Below, piece after piece: positions 39,080 through 48,008 of a stretch of DNA of 64,000 bases. This stretch comes from Tumebacillus avium (lineage in GTDB: Bacteria > Bacillota > Bacilli > Tumebacillales > Tumebacillaceae), in assembly GCF_002162355.1 (NCBI RefSeq), contig NZ_CP021434.1:590501-654500 (forward strand), in the 5' to 3' direction. Numbering within the stretch: the stretch's first letter is position 1; each line of letters starts with the position of its first letter. The notes under the pieces were generated by a model that worked only from the letters and a program-made list of their open reading frames with translations, had not been told where the DNA came from and searched no databases. A program made the translations under genes and the position numbers.

Positions 39080-40417
39080 TTAGTCCAGCGTTCGTCCCAC
39101 AAAGCGGCGCGATTCCTGGCCCGCCAGTTCGAGGCGTTCCATGAAAATGTCGCTTTTGCTCATCTCCGGATTCTGATGCAAGACGTTCAAGATCCCGATA
39201 AACTCGCGGATCAGTTCGCGCGGCGTGATAAACTGGACGCCGCCCGGGCGGGAGAGGGCTTTTTGCACGATCTCCAACATGTTGTTGTCGCTGACCAGCG
39301 CCGCGATGTTCTCCACCTGATACAAGGCAGCGTAGATATCGCGGATCTTCTGCAAGAGCACAAACAGCTCTTCGGCCGACAACGGCGCCAGTTTGATCAC
39401 CGGCTGGCGCAGGTCGCGGTATTCGTGCGTCTCGTATTGGTTCGGCAACAGGCGCGACTTGAGCGCTTTGTAGGAAAAGAGGCCGCGGCGCTCGTCTTCC
39501 AGAAAATCGGTCGTGCCCATAAACAGCACCATCAGGTGTTCGGCGCGGCCTTGGGTGCATTCGTTGTAGAACTCCAGAATCCGCTCGTAGTTCTTGGAGC
39601 GCGCGCCGGCGTGGTCGATCTTGTACAGGTTGACCGCTTCGTCGAACAGGACGAGCAGGCCGCCGTAGCCGATCGACGCGATGAACTTGGTCATGACTTT
39701 CAGGTAGTCAAACCAATTGTCATCGTTGATCACATCGCGCACGCCAAGGTCCTTTTTCGCTTCCGTCTTGGTGCGGTATTCGCCGCGCAGCCACTTGATG
39801 CAGTGCTCCTGAATCGTTTCGTCGCCGCTGAGGTAGGCCTGGTAGTATTTCGTCAGCACGGTGGCAAAATCAAATCCACCGGACAGCTCCTGCACGTCGC
39901 GGACGACACCTTGCACCTCCTGGCTGACCAGCCGGGTGAAACGGGTGTCCGAAGCGTCAGGAATGCCGTCGAAGTCATGCTCGACGGCGACCTTTTGCTG
40001 CAGATCGGACAGCCAGCGCTCGATCAGGGAGCGCAGAGCGTTGCCGTTGGGCTTGGATTTGGTGGAGAGGTTCTGCATCAGGTCGGAGTAGGTCGCGACG
40101 CCTTTGCCGTCGTGGGCGTAGAGGCGGCGGTTGGCGGTCAGGTCGGTGTAGGCGACCACGAAGTTTTCCTTGTAGGCGATAAAGCGGGTCAGGGTGGCCA
40201 TGAAGCTTTTGCCTGTGCCGTAGTCGCCGATGAGAAACTTCATGCCGGAGAGGCCGTCCGCCGCGCCGTGCAGATCTTCGACCAGCTGCCGGATCTCTTT
40301 GACGCGGCCGACCACGACGTGCTCAATGCCATCCTGCGGGACGACGCCGCCGCCCATCGATTGGACGATGGCGTTGGCCTGGCGCCGGGTCAGTTTGTTG
40401 TTAAGAGCTTCACTCAT
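39080..40417 (-). CDS. BrxD-like ATP-binding protein (DUF2791)
   Basis: This 445-residue P-loop ATPase begins with a helical RRQANAIVQSMGGGVVPQDG segment, then GRVKEIRQL, Walker A GDYGTGKSF (64-72) and a Walker B LVLFDEAVNLY near residue 255. This is the layout of BrxD of BREX type 2 and of ATPases paired with TerB_N proteins. Its start overlaps the TerB_N stop by eight bases, so both are translated together and probably form a complex. No PglX, PglZ, BrxA or BrxB is in the window, so it is not a full BREX locus. A role in DNA processing or phage defence is inferred. Confidence 0.82.
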   Translation of the reverse strand: MSEALNNKLTRRQANAIVQSMGGGVVPQDGIEHVVVGRVKEIRQLVEDLHGAADGLSGMKFLIGDYGTGKSFMATLTRFIAYKENFVVAYTDLTANRRLYAHDGKGVATYSDLMQNLSTKSKPNGNALRSLIERWLSDLQQKVAVEHDFDGIPDASDTRFTRLVSQEVQGVVRDVQELSGGFDFATVLTKYYQAYLSGDETIQEHCIKWLRGEYRTKTEAKKDLGVRDVINDDNWFDYLKVMTKFIASIGYGGLLVLFDEAVNLYKIDHAGARSKNYERILEFYNECTQGRAEHLMVLFMGTTDFLEDERRGLFSYKALKSRLLPNQYETHEYRDLRQPVIKLAPLSAEELFVLLQKIRDIYAALYQVENIAALVSDNNMLEIVQKALSRPGGVQFITPRELIREFIGILNVLHQNPEMSKSDIFMERLELAGQESRRFVGRTLD

Positions 40418-41783
40418 GGTTGCAAATCCTCCTCATGCCGTCTTCATACTCCGCCTCCAGCGCGACCGTCTCCCCGTCATCGAAGAGGATCGGTTCCAGC
40501 CCGGCGTCGATCGCTGCCTCGTTGATGCTCATCACCGCAGCGTCGAGGAACATCCGTCTGCTCTTCAGCCAGTCGGACAAGCTCCGCCGCGACGTTTCGC
40601 CGCTGCAGGTCAGATGGCGGAGGAAGTCCTGCTCGCCGGCGTTGAGCGACGCGAACAAGTCGTCCAGTTCGCCCGCTTCCGGGACGGAGAAAAGCGAAGT
40701 GAGCAAGTCGCCATCCGCCTTTTTCTCCTGTTTCTCTTCCTTAGGCGGGGCAAACAAAAGCTCCTCTTTCGCCCCTTCTTCCTGCATCATGTCCACCAGC
40801 CAGTCGGTCTCTTCGGAAAGAGCTCTCACCCGCGAAAAATCGAGCTCGATCGGCTGCTCGGGCAGGTCGTGCGCCATCAAGGGCGCCGGGATGTCGGGCG
40901 CTTTGTCGCGGACTGCTTTCGGCTTGGGCGGATAGGCTGACTCCAATTCGGCAAAATAGACGGCGACGCTGTCGTCGTATTTGAGCAGGGGCTTGCCTGC
41001 GGTGCGGCGGATGAGATTCTCGGCGCAGCGCAGCCCGTTTTTCACCCAATGCACAAACGTGCCGGCATACTCGTAGCGGCGGAACCCGTCGATGTAATAC
41101 TTCTCGTGGATCGGCGTGTTCGAGAACAGGTAGATCACCGGCTCATCCGTCCAGCGCGCAAACTTGTCCAAAGGGTGCATGCCTTCGCGCTGCATAAACG
41201 CCCGGAACGCCGCATGCATCATCCCTTCGATCTCCGACTCGATCTCCGGCATCCGCTCCCGATAAAATCCGGTCTTGGTCATCCCCGCCACTTTCAGCAA
41301 CATGGCCATCGGGATGTCCATCCCGCCGTAGCGGTACCAGGACAGTTTTTCATACAGGTCGCCTTGCGGGCCTTTGGTGTACCAATACAGCGCGTTGTCC
41401 AACTCGCCAAGCTTCAGGTACAGGTCGCCGATCCAACGCACCAGCGTCACGTCCAGCTTGGGCTGGATGCTGTGAAACTCTGCGTAAAATTTGGTCAGGC
41501 GCTCCACCGCCCGGGCCGGATCGTTGATATATTCAAGACTTAGCAGTTCGTAAATGTGAAGATTCATATAGGACAGGCTCGTCTTCTTCACAACTCCGTG
41601 TTCCCAAAGTCCGCGCCAGTACAAAAACCAGCGCAGCTGCGCCTTGTCCATGTGCTCGTGCTTGGGCCAATTGTGAAAGAACTCAACTTCTGGGGCTGGT
41701 GTTCCCGCTTCTTCTTTCCATCTCGCCACTAGGGCGCGGAATTCCTTTGCTTTCACTTCCCCGAGTTCCAGAGGCCTTGACAC
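40410..41783 (-). CDS. TerB_N / TerB_C domain protein
   Basis: The 457-residue protein contains the TerB_N domain (about 1-250; FHNWPKHEHMDKAQLRWFLYWRGLW and YLKLGELDNALYWY are recognisable pieces), an acidic linker with PPKEEKQEKK, and a C-terminal TerB_C-like region. TerB-type domains bind metal and occur in Ter stress systems; the TerB_N variety is linked to P-loop ATPases and helicases. It is the first gene of the pair with the BrxD-like ATPase. The start is uncertain within the first ten codons, because AAGGAGG nearly touches the GTG at 41783. Confidence 0.78.
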   Translation of the reverse strand: MSRPLELGEVKAKEFRALVARWKEEAGTPAPEVEFFHNWPKHEHMDKAQLRWFLYWRGLWEHGVVKKTSLSYMNLHIYELLSLEYINDPARAVERLTKFYAEFHSIQPKLDVTLVRWIGDLYLKLGELDNALYWYTKGPQGDLYEKLSWYRYGGMDIPMAMLLKVAGMTKTGFYRERMPEIESEIEGMMHAAFRAFMQREGMHPLDKFARWTDEPVIYLFSNTPIHEKYYIDGFRRYEYAGTFVHWVKNGLRCAENLIRRTAGKPLLKYDDSVAVYFAELESAYPPKPKAVRDKAPDIPAPLMAHDLPEQPIELDFSRVRALSEETDWLVDMMQEEGAKEELLFAPPKEEKQEKKADGDLLTSLFSVPEAGELDDLFASLNAGEQDFLRHLTCSGETSRRSLSDWLKSRRMFLDAAVMSINEAAIDAGLEPILFDDGETVALEAEYEDGMRRICNHE

Positions 41784-41857
41784 CTCCTTTATCCGATGTC
41801 CTACTCTTCATCGTACATCATTTGGGGAGAAATTGCATGTGCATAGAAAAAAGGCGG

Positions 41858-42022
41858 TCAGGTTCGACCGCCTCGCAGGTAATCTTGAATGCCCAGATAG
41901 AGATAAGCGGCTAACATCGAGCCGAAAAAATACGTTTTGACAAACAGAAACGCCGACACCCCGACCGGCACGGCCGACCCCAACCACCCATGAATTGCTC
42001 CAACGTTACCTGGATCATACAA
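41858..42022 (-). CDS. Small membrane protein, 54 residues
   Basis: A TTG at 42022 lies five bases behind GGAGGTG and opens a frame that runs to the TGA at 41858. The product has two hydrophobic stretches (GWLGSAVPVGVSAFLFV and YFFGSMLAAYLYLGI) and a basic tail DYLRGGRT. It could span the membrane twice as a hairpin. I recognise no family. It lies between the M28 peptidase gene and the TerB_N gene on the same strand; whether it belongs to the TerB unit is unknown. Confidence 0.55.
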   Translation of the reverse strand: MYDPGNVGAIHGWLGSAVPVGVSAFLFVKTYFFGSMLAAYLYLGIQDYLRGGRT

Positions 42023-42040
42023 CCCACACCTCCAAAATAG

Positions 42041-42065
42041 AAAAACCCCTCCATATGGAGGGGTT
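42041..42065 (-). terminator. Terminator of the M28 peptidase gene
   Basis: AACCCCTCCATATGGAGGGGTT hairpin with T tail on the minus strand. Confidence 0.8.
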
Positions 42066-42071
42066 CATCGC

Positions 42072-44354
42072 TTACAGGTCGTGCTTTTTGGTGATCAGGA
42101 CGCGTTTCATCGCCATGATCGTGTCCGGGCTGTCGGTGTACGATTTGCCGGCAACGTTCGGGAACCCGTAGGAGGTGTCTTCCACGTTGAGGGTCACTTT
42201 GCCTGCCGGTTTGATCTGCAGGGTCAATTCGAGACCTCTTTCCGGAGCGGAGTCGTAGTTCAGGATGAACGGCAATCCTTCCGCTTCAAACGTTTTGCCC
42301 CAGACGCTGCCGCCGATGATCGGGCTGCCCGTCATGGCGCTGACCGAGATCTCGCGAGCGCCGCGCTGGGACGTGATCTTGAGGCTCAGCGTGCGCACGT
42401 CGCCGTCCGTCTTGTCAGACAGGACTTCCAGCTTCGGCGCTGCTTCTTTCACTTCCGGAGCATCTGCGTACATGTAGTTGCGCTGGAACAGCGGATGCAG
42501 CACTTCGCTCAGCGGGCCGGATTTGGGATCGGTGGTCAGGAACTGCTCCAGCCACGGATCGTCAAGCGGGGTCGCGGTGGCAAATACCGCTTTGCCGCTG
42601 TCGTCATTTTTGCCGTAGATGACGCTTGCGTACGTCGGGTTCTGCTCCGAGATATCCAGCGCAAAGCCGGAGACCAGGAAGATCACCAAGGCCGACGCGA
42701 CCATCGCGGTCGGGAAGCGCCAGGTGCGAACCGACATCAAGGACAGCACGTGCGGCACCAGCAGACCCATCATGATCGCGAGGAGCGCAAAGACGACGCC
42801 TGCGAGCGACAGGGAGACGAGCACCAGCACGAGGTAGACGATCGGCGCAAACAACAGCACAGCCGGAACGGCGAGCAGTGTTTGGATCACCGCGTCTTTC
42901 AGCGTTTTGATCTCGCCGTCCGGCGACTTGATCAGGAGGTACCAGCCGATCAGCGAGAAGAACAGCGGCCAGGCGAACAGGTAGGAACCGCCCGGCAGCA
43001 GGAACGTCACCGCCAAGGTCAGGAGCCAGAACAGGATGATCGAGCCGCCCATCAGGTTGGCTGCGGTCGACCAGCGGCGAATCCAGATGTAGAGGCCGGA
43101 GAACACTGCGATCGAAAGCAGAGCAAAGCCCCAGGAGTAGACGTTGAAGAAATCCGGGTCGTTGACCAGGTTGTAGGTCATGTCCGGCTGCAAGGCGTTG
43201 ACCAGCATCCACACACCCATCGCCACACCGCCGGTGACAGCGATGGCGAGCAGGAAGCCGAGGAAGCCTTTGAGCAGGCCGCCCGCACGCAGCACGCCGC
43301 TGCGCAGGCCGGTGATCAATACGAAGAGGAACATGATGGAGACCACAGCGGTAATCGGGATCACCCAGGTCTGCGAGTAGTCGACCAGCACGTGTTTGAA
43401 CACATTAAAGTAGACTTGGTTTTGCCCGGTGCCCGTGTTGTCCAGGGAGTCGAGCATGCCGAAATGCTTGGTCAGAGAGAGCATGTACGAACCATGGTGC
43501 TGCAAGCTCTCCGGGTCCATCGTCTCCACGGTGTCGATGCGGTTGTGGTAAGCGTTCAGACCGATCGCATACGCGAAGTTCAAGCCGTTCATGTCCGCCC
43601 CTTTGAAGACGGTCAAGTCGGTGTCGTTCGGAAGCAATTTGTACATATCATAAAGCATGGAGTTGGCGACCGGATGCTCCGCCGCTTTGGTGAATTCGTT
43701 CATAATAAAGCTGTTGCCGTCGCTCGTTTCGAACATGAAGGACGGACCTTTGTAGCCGCGCGCTTCGAAGTTCAGCACGAGGCCGACGTCTTTCGCCCAC
43801 GGGTGCTCTTTGACAAACGCGTTGGCGCCGAGCAGCCCCGCTTCTTCCCCGTCGGTGAAGAGGAAGATCACATCGTGTTTCAACTGCGGGCCTTCTTTCA
43901 ACGCGCGCAAGGTTTCCAGCATCGCGCCGACGGCCGCGCCGTCATCGCTTGCGCCCGGAGCGGTCGCCACCGAATCGTAGTGGGCGGCGATCAGGACCGC
44001 CTTGCCGCCGTCTGCGGTGCCTTCGAGGCGGCCGATGACGTTTTGGATGTGGCCCGAATACACGCTGCCGTGCGTATAGCGGGCCGAGTCAGCTTCCTGC
44101 ACCTGGCCTTCGATGCCAAGCGCCTTCAGCTCGTCGAGCAGATAGTCGCGCACTTTCGCGTTTTCCGGCGAACCGGTCGGATGCGGAACTGCGGCGATCT
44201 GCTCAACATGCTTCACAGCGCGCTCAGACGAAAACTGGTCAGCCGGACCATCGGCCGGCAGCACGTCCGGAGCGGACACCTGATTCAAGCCGAAGAAAAC
44301 AGCTGCAGACAGAATCAGCAACACAAGGAGTGAACGTAAAATGTTGTTTTTCAT
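42072..44354 (-). CDS. Membrane-bound M28 family aminopeptidase
   Basis: The 760-residue protein has an N-terminal anchor (about 5-28), an extracellular M28 zinc peptidase domain and about eight to nine C-terminal membrane segments (about 320-600) plus a final soluble domain. The zinc ligands are visible: H125 in AAHYDS, D138 in GASDDGAAV, E170-E171 in TDGEEAG, E197 and H270 in AYHNRID. The arrangement recalls ERMP1 and vacuolar Pff1 proteases of eukaryotes. It probably removes N-terminal residues from peptides outside the cell. Monocistronic with its own hairpin. Confidence 0.88.
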   Translation of the reverse strand: MKNNILRSLLVLLILSAAVFFGLNQVSAPDVLPADGPADQFSSERAVKHVEQIAAVPHPTGSPENAKVRDYLLDELKALGIEGQVQEADSARYTHGSVYSGHIQNVIGRLEGTADGGKAVLIAAHYDSVATAPGASDDGAAVGAMLETLRALKEGPQLKHDVIFLFTDGEEAGLLGANAFVKEHPWAKDVGLVLNFEARGYKGPSFMFETSDGNSFIMNEFTKAAEHPVANSMLYDMYKLLPNDTDLTVFKGADMNGLNFAYAIGLNAYHNRIDTVETMDPESLQHHGSYMLSLTKHFGMLDSLDNTGTGQNQVYFNVFKHVLVDYSQTWVIPITAVVSIMFLFVLITGLRSGVLRAGGLLKGFLGFLLAIAVTGGVAMGVWMLVNALQPDMTYNLVNDPDFFNVYSWGFALLSIAVFSGLYIWIRRWSTAANLMGGSIILFWLLTLAVTFLLPGGSYLFAWPLFFSLIGWYLLIKSPDGEIKTLKDAVIQTLLAVPAVLLFAPIVYLVLVLVSLSLAGVVFALLAIMMGLLVPHVLSLMSVRTWRFPTAMVASALVIFLVSGFALDISEQNPTYASVIYGKNDDSGKAVFATATPLDDPWLEQFLTTDPKSGPLSEVLHPLFQRNYMYADAPEVKEAAPKLEVLSDKTDGDVRTLSLKITSQRGAREISVSAMTGSPIIGGSVWGKTFEAEGLPFILNYDSAPERGLELTLQIKPAGKVTLNVEDTSYGFPNVAGKSYTDSPDTIMAMKRVLITKKHDL

Positions 44355-44463
44355 CCCTTATTTCCTCTCTGTAACGTTTTATTTACCCTAATAATCTGAA
44401 TGGAAAACGATTAATCTAATCTTACATAATGATAATCTGAATAGTAATGCTAGTCAAACGTTC

Positions 44464-44492
44464 TTGTGTCCGTTCAGGCGCTGTGATATATT
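44464..44492 (+). promoter_or_regulatory. Probable helD promoter
   Basis: TTGTGT (44464-44469), a 17-base spacer and TATATT (44487-44492) stand 50 bases before the helD start. Confidence 0.5.
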
Positions 44493-44541
44493 GAAACATC
44501 TCGTCTGAATGGCGAAATTTCTCAAATGGAGGTAACTGATC

Positions 44542-46665
44542 TTGGAATCTGAGATTCAAAGTGCCTATCAAGAAGAACTGCAGCGGCTCGAACACACCGC
44601 TGCCGAGATTGACCGCCAGTTGCAGACACTCGAAACGGTCCCCCGTTATTACGGTGACGATTTGACCGAGCAAGCGCTGGACAACATTCGTGAATCAAGA
44701 CGCCAAAACTTGAGCATCGCCGGGGTCGAGCCATATTTTGGCCGACTCGATTTTCAAGAAGCAGGCGTGGAAACGCCGCAGCCGCTGTATATCGGCAAAG
44801 TCGGCGTGGAGGATGAAGACACGGGCAAGCTGCTCGTCATCGACTGGCGCGCGCCGGTCGCCTCGATGTTTTACTCGTTCACCGGCGGGGATGAAAAAGC
44901 GGCGTACGATTCGCCGGAAGGGCTGATCGAAGGCCTGATCTATTTGAAGCGCAACCTCGTGATCCGCAAGCAGATCCTGCAGCGCGTCGTCGACGCTTAC
45001 GTCAAAGGCGGCGACAACCTCGACGTGGCCGATGAATTCCTGCTCTACCGCTTGGGCGAAAACAAAGACAACCGCCTGCGCGACATCGTCTCGACGATTC
45101 AGGCCGAGCAGGACAAGATCATCCGCTCAGCGAAAAACACCGCCCTCGTCATCCAAGGGGTGGCCGGCAGCGGCAAGACGACCGTGGCGTTGCACCGCCT
45201 CGCCTACCTGCTCTACCAGTACCGGGAAAACATTCGGGCGGAGCGGATGATCATCTTTGCGCCCAACTCGATGTTCCTCGACTACATCTCAGGCGTGTTG
45301 CCGGAGCTTGGCGTCGGCGGGATTCAGCAGACGACGTTTACCGATTGGGCACTCGATCTGCTGGAGCAGGAAGTGCAGCTGTCCGACCCGTCGGAGCGGC
45401 TCGACACGTGGTTTGCGATCGGACCGAAACGTCCTGTGCTCGATGAACATGCGCCGGGGCGCTATAAAGGCTCGATGCATTTTTACCGCTATGTGGAAGC
45501 TTATTTGCAGGCGTTTGAGGAAGGATTCGTGCCGGAAGTGGCCTTTGAAGCGTGGGAAGGCAAGACGCTGGCGGCGGCGACCGTCAAGGAGTGGTTCTAT
45601 ACCGAGTATCAGCACTACCCGCTCGCCAAGCGCCGCGAGCGTGTCGTCGGCCGCATCAAGCGCTGGCTGGAGATGGAGCTGGAAAAGGTCTGGGACAGCA
45701 TCAAGCGCAAAGATCTGAAGAAAAAGGCGAACGCCCGCCTGCGCACCTATTTAAAAGGCATGCCCGACCTGACGCCGTTTGGCTTGTATAAAAAAATGTT
45801 CGGGGACGCGGCCGACCTGCCGGAGAGCATCGTGAAAGCGTCTGTGAAGAAATTTAAGAAAAAGATCGTCGATCTGGAAGATCTCGCGCCGTTGCTGTTG
45901 ATTCGCAACCGGCTGCACGGGATCGACAGCGCCAACATGTTCGACCATGTGGTGATCGACGAAGCGCAGGACTTCGCGCCGTTTCAAGTCGCCTTGCTCA
46001 AGGAGCAGACGCGGGGCAACTCGTTTTCCATCTTGGGCGACTTGTCGCAAGGGATTCACGCCTACCAAGGCGTGCATGCGTGGCAGGAGTTTCTGGAGCT
46101 GTTTACGGAGGAAGAGCAGGCGTACTTCCAGCTCGATCGCAGTTACCGCTCGACGACGGAGATCATCAACTTCGCCAACGTCGTGCTGGAGCGCTCCGGC
46201 GAAGCGCTGACCCTCGCCGTCCCAGTGTTCCGCAGCGGGGAAAAAGTGCGCGTGGCGCAGGTCGCCGAGCAGGATCGCCTGCAGACAATCGTCGATGCGG
46301 TGAAACGGCTGCAGAGCGGCACGCACACGACGGTCGCGGTGGTGGCGCGGACGGAAGAGGAGTCGCGCGACCTACATGCAGGGCTGCTGCAAGCCGGATT
46401 GGAAGCAACGCTGATCCACTCCAAGCAGCGCGAATACAAAGGCGGCCTGTCGGTGCTGCCCGTGTATCTCACCAAAGGCTTGGAGTTTGACGCCGTGCTG
46501 ATCACCGATGTGGATGAAGAGCACTACGCGCATTCGCCGCAGGACGCCAAGCTGCTGTACGTCGGCTGTACTCGCGCCCTGCACGAACTGTGGCTGCTCT
46601 ATGCCGGTACGCCTTCGCCGTTGATTGCCGATCTGGATGAGGAACTGTATACGTCTGAGCTGTAG
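44542..46665 (+). CDS. helD: RNA polymerase recycling motor HelD
   Basis: This 707-residue UvrD-like superfamily 1 ATPase has a long N-terminal coiled-coil arm (1-60) that enters the polymerase secondary channel, then YIGKVGVEDEDTGKLLVIDWRAPVASMFY, Walker A GVAGSGKTT (206-214) and Walker B VVIDEAQDFAP. HelD removes nucleic acid from stalled RNA polymerase and may protect it from rifamycins in some bacteria. The start is a TTG at 44542 behind GGAGGT. It ends at a strong bidirectional hairpin. Confidence 0.92.
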   Translation: MESEIQSAYQEELQRLEHTAAEIDRQLQTLETVPRYYGDDLTEQALDNIRESRRQNLSIAGVEPYFGRLDFQEAGVETPQPLYIGKVGVEDEDTGKLLVIDWRAPVASMFYSFTGGDEKAAYDSPEGLIEGLIYLKRNLVIRKQILQRVVDAYVKGGDNLDVADEFLLYRLGENKDNRLRDIVSTIQAEQDKIIRSAKNTALVIQGVAGSGKTTVALHRLAYLLYQYRENIRAERMIIFAPNSMFLDYISGVLPELGVGGIQQTTFTDWALDLLEQEVQLSDPSERLDTWFAIGPKRPVLDEHAPGRYKGSMHFYRYVEAYLQAFEEGFVPEVAFEAWEGKTLAAATVKEWFYTEYQHYPLAKRRERVVGRIKRWLEMELEKVWDSIKRKDLKKKANARLRTYLKGMPDLTPFGLYKKMFGDAADLPESIVKASVKKFKKKIVDLEDLAPLLLIRNRLHGIDSANMFDHVVIDEAQDFAPFQVALLKEQTRGNSFSILGDLSQGIHAYQGVHAWQEFLELFTEEEQAYFQLDRSYRSTTEIINFANVVLERSGEALTLAVPVFRSGEKVRVAQVAEQDRLQTIVDAVKRLQSGTHTTVAVVARTEEESRDLHAGLLQAGLEATLIHSKQREYKGGLSVLPVYLTKGLEFDAVLITDVDEEHYAHSPQDAKLLYVGCTRALHELWLLYAGTPSPLIADLDEELYTSEL

Positions 46666-46675
46666 GATCGTACAG

Positions 46676-46709
46676 AAAAAGCCTTCGCTGTTGTCAGCGA
46701 AGGCTTTTT
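46676..46709. terminator. Bidirectional terminator
   Basis: AAAAAGCCTTCGCTG / CAGCGAAGGCTTTTT hairpin lies between the convergent helD and DUF2785 genes. Confidence 0.9.
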
Positions 46710-46713
46710 GCTG

Positions 46714-47529
46714 TCATTCGTAGCGCGAGGCGAATTTTTTCAGGACGCCGAACAGCCTGTCTTCTTGGTCGCCGATCAGGTTTTTCACACGGAGACGATA
46801 CTCCAGGCTGCGCACGAGGTGTTTCCAGTTGATGCGCAAGATAAAGCTCTTGTTGTAGTCCTCCCCGGCAAACTCCTCCGCTTCCAGCCACGCGCACAGC
46901 TTGGCGAGCGGGACTTTCCCTGCTTCCACCATGGCGATCAAGGCGTTGGTGATGCGCTCGTCCTCTTCCGCCCCATAGACGGCATCGGCGTTGCGGATCA
47001 AGGCGCACAGTCCCTGCCAGAGCGTTTCACACTCCACCTCGCCCACTGCCCGGTGTTTGACGCACTCATCGACCACGTCGGCCACATGCGCGGCTGCATG
47101 CGCCCAGCCGCCGTGCTCGACATAGCCGCGCAAGTCGCGCTCTTGTTGGCAGTATTCCACCGTCTGTGCGAGAATCGTCCGGAACTCCTCCTCCGTCAAA
47201 AACGGAGTCTTGTTGTCCCGCACCAGCACCAGCGCGACGACGAGGCTGGAAAAGCTGCGCAGAAACACGCTGTCCGTGTTCGTCTCGCCGATGCTCTGGA
47301 ACCACATGGTTTGCACTCGCTGCAAAATCTCCCGCAACTGCTCCGGGCTGAACTGATCTCTTGTATAAATCCACTGCGCCAAGGTCATATAGCCCAAACT
47401 GTCGCGCAGATAGCTGTCGGTCGAACCGAGATGATCCAAAATCTCATGGGTCAGCTCGATGAGGTCCTGGCCGTCGGCGAGGCGATATTCGTTTTGTTTG
47501 ATGATTTCGAGTTTTTGGGTCAGGGTCAT
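46714..47529 (-). CDS. DUF2785 protein
   Basis: The 271-residue protein is soluble and largely helical. Segments such as DSYLRDSLGYMTLAQWI, DSVFLRSFSSLVVALVL, LRGYVEHGGWAHAAAHVAD and EDERITNALIAM match DUF2785 as I remember it. The HGGWAHAAAH block looks like a possible metal or substrate site. The function is unknown. The ATG at 47529 follows GGAGGAG. Confidence 0.85.
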   Translation of the reverse strand: MTLTQKLEIIKQNEYRLADGQDLIELTHEILDHLGSTDSYLRDSLGYMTLAQWIYTRDQFSPEQLREILQRVQTMWFQSIGETNTDSVFLRSFSSLVVALVLVRDNKTPFLTEEEFRTILAQTVEYCQQERDLRGYVEHGGWAHAAAHVADVVDECVKHRAVGEVECETLWQGLCALIRNADAVYGAEEDERITNALIAMVEAGKVPLAKLCAWLEAEEFAGEDYNKSFILRINWKHLVRSLEYRLRVKNLIGDQEDRLFGVLKKFASRYE

Positions 47530-47548
47530 ACGTTTCTCCTCCAATGGT

Positions 47549-47575
47549 AAAAAGAGCCGGGAGATTGCCCGGCTC
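47549..47575 (-). terminator. Terminator downstream of the acidic hypothetical gene
   Basis: On the minus strand GAGCCGGGCAATCTCCCGGCTC is followed by TTTTT, 35 bases after the stop at 47611. Confidence 0.75.
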
Positions 47576-47610
47576 CTGCTCTAACTGCCTCGACTCAACC
47601 GGCACAACAG

Positions 47611-47952
47611 CTAGCTGTCTTGCCCGCCGCCTTCGTTCGGATCGATTCTGCCGTCCCCGCCTTCGACCTCCAACTCGAAGTCATCGAGTTCCTGCTGCAA
47701 GGCTTCGAGCACTTTGTCGCCATGCACATGGTCGGTGGCCGTCACGTCATGCATCGGGTGCATGAACATGCCGCTGTTGGCTTGAAGCGTCTCCATCGCG
47801 ATCCTATTCTCGGTCGGCTCCGTCACATACTGACGGTTGTCGGTCGACATGTCGCCGGAAAGTTTGCTGGCGTCATAGTTGGGGTCATCGGTCAGTCTGA
47901 GCTGTTTCTGATTGTCAAATTGACGAAAGCTTTGCTTATCACCTTTGGTCAC
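47611..47952 (-). CDS. Acidic hydrophilic protein, unknown function
   Basis: The 113-residue protein has no membrane segment or cysteine. It is rich in Asp, Gln and Asn, with a methionine- and histidine-rich middle (GMFMHPMHDVTATDHVH) and an acidic, glycine-rich end (EGGDGRIDPNEGGGQDS). The GTG start at 47952 follows GGGGGC. A terminator follows. Such small acidic proteins are common in spore formers, but I cannot name the family. The histidine cluster might bind metal; that is a guess. Confidence 0.6.
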   Translation of the reverse strand: MTKGDKQSFRQFDNQKQLRLTDDPNYDASKLSGDMSTDNRQYVTEPTENRIAMETLQANSGMFMHPMHDVTATDHVHGDKVLEALQQELDDFELEVEGGDGRIDPNEGGGQDS

Positions 47953-48008
47953 TGGAAGAAGCCCCCTTTGTACCCGTTCTTGTCATAGGGTTTCCAGCGC
48001 CGCTAAAC

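Noticed and set aside
33307-41783. Complete BREX type 2 locus
   Set aside because: Only the BrxD-like ATPase and BrxHI-like helicase are present; PglX, PglZ, BrxA and BrxB are missing, so the name BREX is not justified.
42081-44333. 750-codon open frame on the plus strand, antisense to the M28 peptidase gene
   Set aside because: Its product is rich in His, Arg and Gln without domains, as expected from the reverse strand of a GC-rich gene. The minus strand encodes a complete zinc peptidase.
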